A stretch of DNA of 6,682 nt from Candidatus Sigynarchaeota archaeon. GTDB lineage: Archaea > Asgardarchaeota > Jordarchaeia > Jordarchaeales > Jordarchaeaceae. The DNA is taken from NCBI GenBank assembly GCA_030587505.1, contig JAUQYY010000019.1, forward strand, positions 1 through 6,682, given 5' to 3'. Every line of letters begins with the position of its first letter. Position 1 is the stretch's first letter. Position numbers and translations under genes: made by a program. Positions 5,045 to 6,682 of the stretch are shown piece after piece. A model generated the notes under the pieces. The model made no database searches and was not told the origin of the DNA. It saw only the letters and a list, made by a program, of their open reading frames with translations.

Positions 5045-5734
5045 TTGGGTAAACCGTTTCAGGTGCATGATGGTGTGTACCTCATAGGAGGCTCATCGAT
5101 CACACTCAGTGAAGACTGCAGCGTTTATCTGGTGGACTGCGGAAAAGGCGTGCTCGTCCTCGTAGACTCCGGCGCGGGGTCTAGCTACAATCTCTTGGTA
5201 AGGAACATTGAATCGCTGGGTTTCGACCCAAAAAACCTTGAGGCGCTAATCCTCACGCACAAGCACATAGACCACATAGGCGCCGCTGCGAGGTTCAGAA
5301 AAGACTACGGCTGCAGCATCATCGCACACGAGCTAGACGCAAAAGACATAGAGGAGGGAGAACAGTTCCTGACGGGAGCCAAAGCATATGGAATAACCCT
5401 GGAACCCTGCCCCGTTGATGTTAAGCTGAACCAGCCGGAAACCCGGCTAACCTTCGGCAAGCTCGAATTCAACCTCCTACACACGCCGGGACACACGCCC
5501 GGCAGCATATCCGTGGTTGTGGACATCAAGGGAAAGCGTGTACTTTTTGGGCAGGACATTCACGGGCCTCTCATCCCAGAGTGGGGAGCAGACCTTGAAC
5601 AGTACAGGCGGTCCATGGAGAAGCTCCTCAGCCTGAAGCCCGACATTCTCTGCGAGGGGCACTTCGGCGTCTACGAGCCCGCGGACAGGGTGAGAAAGTA
5701 CATCGAAGGCTACCTCAGACAGTACTCCCCCTAG
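5045..5734 (+). CDS. Metallo-beta-lactamase-fold hydrolase (glyoxalase II-like)
   Basis: A 229-residue single-domain MBL-fold protein of ordinary length. The full binuclear metal set is visible: THKHIDH (His72, His74, Asp76, His77), HTPGHTPGS (His150), GQDIHGP (Asp171) and CEGHFGV (His206). The metal site should therefore be intact, with hydrolysis of a thioester, ester or phosphoester as the likely chemistry. Family members include glyoxalase II and many enzymes of unknown substrate. No rhodanese, flavodiiron or RNA-processing (beta-CASP) domain is attached, so persulfide dioxygenase or nuclease roles are not supported. There is no signal peptide; it should be cytosolic. TTG 5045 is chosen because GGAGGTG lies six bases upstream and the protein then begins with the usual short lead into VHDGVYLIGG. 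The gene lies 83 nt after the acyltransferase on the same strand and converges with the gene to its right. Confidence 0.88.
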   Translation: MGKPFQVHDGVYLIGGSSITLSEDCSVYLVDCGKGVLVLVDSGAGSSYNLLVRNIESLGFDPKNLEALILTHKHIDHIGAAARFRKDYGCSIIAHELDAKDIEEGEQFLTGAKAYGITLEPCPVDVKLNQPETRLTFGKLEFNLLHTPGHTPGSISVVVDIKGKRVLFGQDIHGPLIPEWGADLEQYRRSMEKLLSLKPDILCEGHFGVYEPADRVRKYIEGYLRQYSP

Positions 5735-5757
5735 TCCAAGCAGTTAGCGGTCACCGA

Positions 5758-5806
5758 GGAAAAAAGGGATCGAGGCTCATATTTTTCATACTCTCCGAGT
5801 TTTTCC
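5758..5806. terminator. Bidirectional T/A-tract terminator between convergent genes
   Basis: GGAAAAA (5758-5764) and TTTTTCC (5800-5806) are inverted repeats 35 bases apart. On plus, T5 tracts occur at 5782-5786 and 5800-5804, after the hydrolase. On minus, the A6 run at 5760-5765 gives T6 after the gene ending at 5834. In archaea such tracts alone can stop RNA polymerase, so this gap probably ends both transcripts. Confidence 0.5.
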
Positions 5807-5833
5807 GCGTCCACACCACTTCTTGGTTTCGTG

Positions 5834-6490
5834 TCAGAGTTCGAAGATTTTTACCCTGCAGTTGGGTGGCCTGTAGTCTCCAACCCTAACGTCGAAGCTT
5901 CTCTCTAGGATTGATTCTCCTACTCCGGCGAAGACGAGCGCCCCGGCGCAGGGGATGCTTCCCAGAATGTAGTAGACTCCCTCCTCGTTCAGAGAGGTGC
6001 AAGCGTCTGCGAAGAAGCAGTTCTCGAGTTTTAATTCGACTTCATTGTCACCCCTGTCTGTGATTGTCATCTCTTCCTCCTTCATGTGCCCTATCCCAAC
6101 CAGTATACTCTTGTACCTTGTTAGGACATCGTACAGATCCTTCGCCCCCTCCAAGTGCTCCGTTAATCCTGTTTTCTCAATGATAACCTTTGGAATTCCC
6201 TTGGCGATACGCCTCGACATCACTCCCACGGCGCCGATAATTGTGCTCTCAGCCTTGCATATGCCGTAGACGGCGGCGACCTCCGGGTGTTCCACCCCAA
6301 CCTCGGCGAGGCGCTTCCAGAGCTCCTCTAATGTCTCCGCTTCTACGTCAAGATTAAACTTTTTTCTAGCGTACTCCGCGGAGTACCTTGTGATAAGCCC
6401 CGGAACCTGATCCATAAGAACCGGTTCACGCCTTATACTCTCCGCGATAGCTTCTAGAACAAGCTCACTGCCAACAGACAATTCAACCAT
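5834..6490 (-). CDS. Unrecognised 218-residue cytosolic protein with five cysteines (possibly V4R-like)
   Basis: I do not recognise this protein with confidence. Residues 1-70 look helical and charged (EAIAESIRREPVLMDQV, then AETLEELWKRLAEVG). Residues 72-105 form a small-residue, hydrophobic region, VYGICKAESTIIGAVGVMSR. The C-terminal half looks like mixed strands, with DRGDNEVELKLENCFFADAC (146-164), YYILGSIPCAGALVFAGVGE (173-192) and a closing RPPNCRVKIFEL. Cysteines are at 78, 158, 164, 181 and 211. The order of a Cys before a helix (IPC) and another in the last strand (NCRVKI) recalls the V4R small-molecule-binding domain, but this is a weak guess. No signal peptide or clear membrane helix is present. 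ATG 6488-6490 is chosen because a TATA box (6533-6544) predicts a transcript start near 6512. The frame is open to a TTG at 6580, upstream of that box, and an in-frame GTG at 6509-6511 is an alternative. The ribosome site is poor. Confidence 0.8.
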   Translation of the reverse strand: MVELSVGSELVLEAIAESIRREPVLMDQVPGLITRYSAEYARKKFNLDVEAETLEELWKRLAEVGVEHPEVAAVYGICKAESTIIGAVGVMSRRIAKGIPKVIIEKTGLTEHLEGAKDLYDVLTRYKSILVGIGHMKEEEMTITDRGDNEVELKLENCFFADACTSLNEEGVYYILGSIPCAGALVFAGVGESILERSFDVRVGDYRPPNCRVKIFEL

Positions 6491-6532
6491 CCCTTTAATC
6501 GCTTTCCACACTGAAACTATCCCAAAAAACGC

Positions 6533-6544
6533 ATTTATATTTAA
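6533..6544 (-). promoter_or_regulatory. TATA box of the 5834-6490 gene
   Basis: Read on the minus strand, TTAAATATAAAT is a good TATA-like box. It predicts transcription from about 6512 and a leader of about 22 bases. It lies inside the longer open frame, which argues that the first 30 codons of that frame are not translated. Confidence 0.5.
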
Positions 6545-6682
6545 CCAGTACAAAGCCCGATAACTTTTAAAAATATTCAAAAATTTCTAAAAACATTTTT
6601 CATGCCTTCAAACCCCAAGATATATTTATTTCACACACCCATTAAAAACAGTTAATAACTCGTCTTCTTCTGAATGTTTGCC
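6545..6682. other. A/T-rich right-hand flank
   Basis: No gene can be supported. A second TATA-like run, GATATATTTATTT (6619-6631), could face out of the window on plus or add a distal minus-strand promoter. Short open frames reach the right edge on minus (for example a stop at 6626-6628) but are too short to judge. Confidence 0.3.

Noticed and set aside
6491..6580. Thirty-residue longer N-terminus (TTG 6580) for the minus-strand gene
   Set aside because: The TATA box at 6533-6544 lies within it, so the extension would be upstream of the transcript; it is also A/T-rich and unlike the rest of the protein.
6626..6682. Possible C-terminal tail of a minus-strand gene at the right edge (GKHSEEDELLTVFNGCVK then stop)
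   Set aside because: Only 18 codons are visible and the other two frames give equally possible short tails; cannot be supported.

Overview
The window looks archaeal. Several genes are preceded by A/T-rich TATA-like boxes, in the best case with a purine-rich BRE-like stretch in front. Shine-Dalgarno sites are of the GGAGGTG type, and TTG starts are common (MoaD-like, TPR and metallo-beta-lactamase-fold genes). The protein set also fits: a ubiquitin-like MoaD/SAMP protein, a longin-like small protein, a large TPR protein and an archaeal-looking relative of serine hydroxymethyltransferase. A TACK-type lineage such as Bathyarchaeia is a reasonable guess, but nothing here fixes the taxon. There is no sign of phage, insertion sequence, CRISPR array, rRNA or tRNA.

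Layout. 1-484 (-): N-terminal 161 residues of a SHMT-like PLP enzyme that runs off the left edge. 485-695: divergent promoter region. 696-962 (+): 88-residue MoaD/ubiquitin-like sulfur carrier ending in Gly-Gly-Gly. A 7-bp hairpin separates it from the convergent TPR gene, 996-2564 (-), which carries eleven near-perfect 40-residue repeats. 2565-3527 holds no credible protein gene. Its left half is G+T-rich and unexplained. Its right half contains the most interesting object in the window: a 14-bp perfect inverted repeat (3172-3185/3243-3256) around a C/U-rich loop. It is placed where a TATA box at 3141-3148 would start transcription and is followed by a T5 tract, so it is a candidate small structured RNA. 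3528-3956 (+): longin/roadblock-like small protein, followed by a terminator-like element. 4248-4961 (+): two-TM, left-handed beta-helix acyltransferase. 5045-5734 (+): metallo-beta-lactamase-fold hydrolase with a complete metal-binding set. 5834-6490 (-): a 218-residue protein I do not recognise, with five cysteines and perhaps distant V4R resemblance. 6491-6682: its promoter and flanking A/T-rich DNA.

How the genes fit together. Most genes appear to be single transcription units: promoter-like boxes precede them and hairpin or T-tract elements follow them, and no genes overlap. The window therefore gives little operon evidence. The acyltransferase and the hydrolase are the only close same-strand pair (83 nt), and even these are split by a terminator-like element and a new TATA box. 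They share an identical 12-base ribosome-binding segment, GGAGGTGTAATG, whose ATG is out of frame with the real start. The loop of the candidate small RNA is complementary to seven bases of that shared segment, which is a speculative but testable regulatory link.
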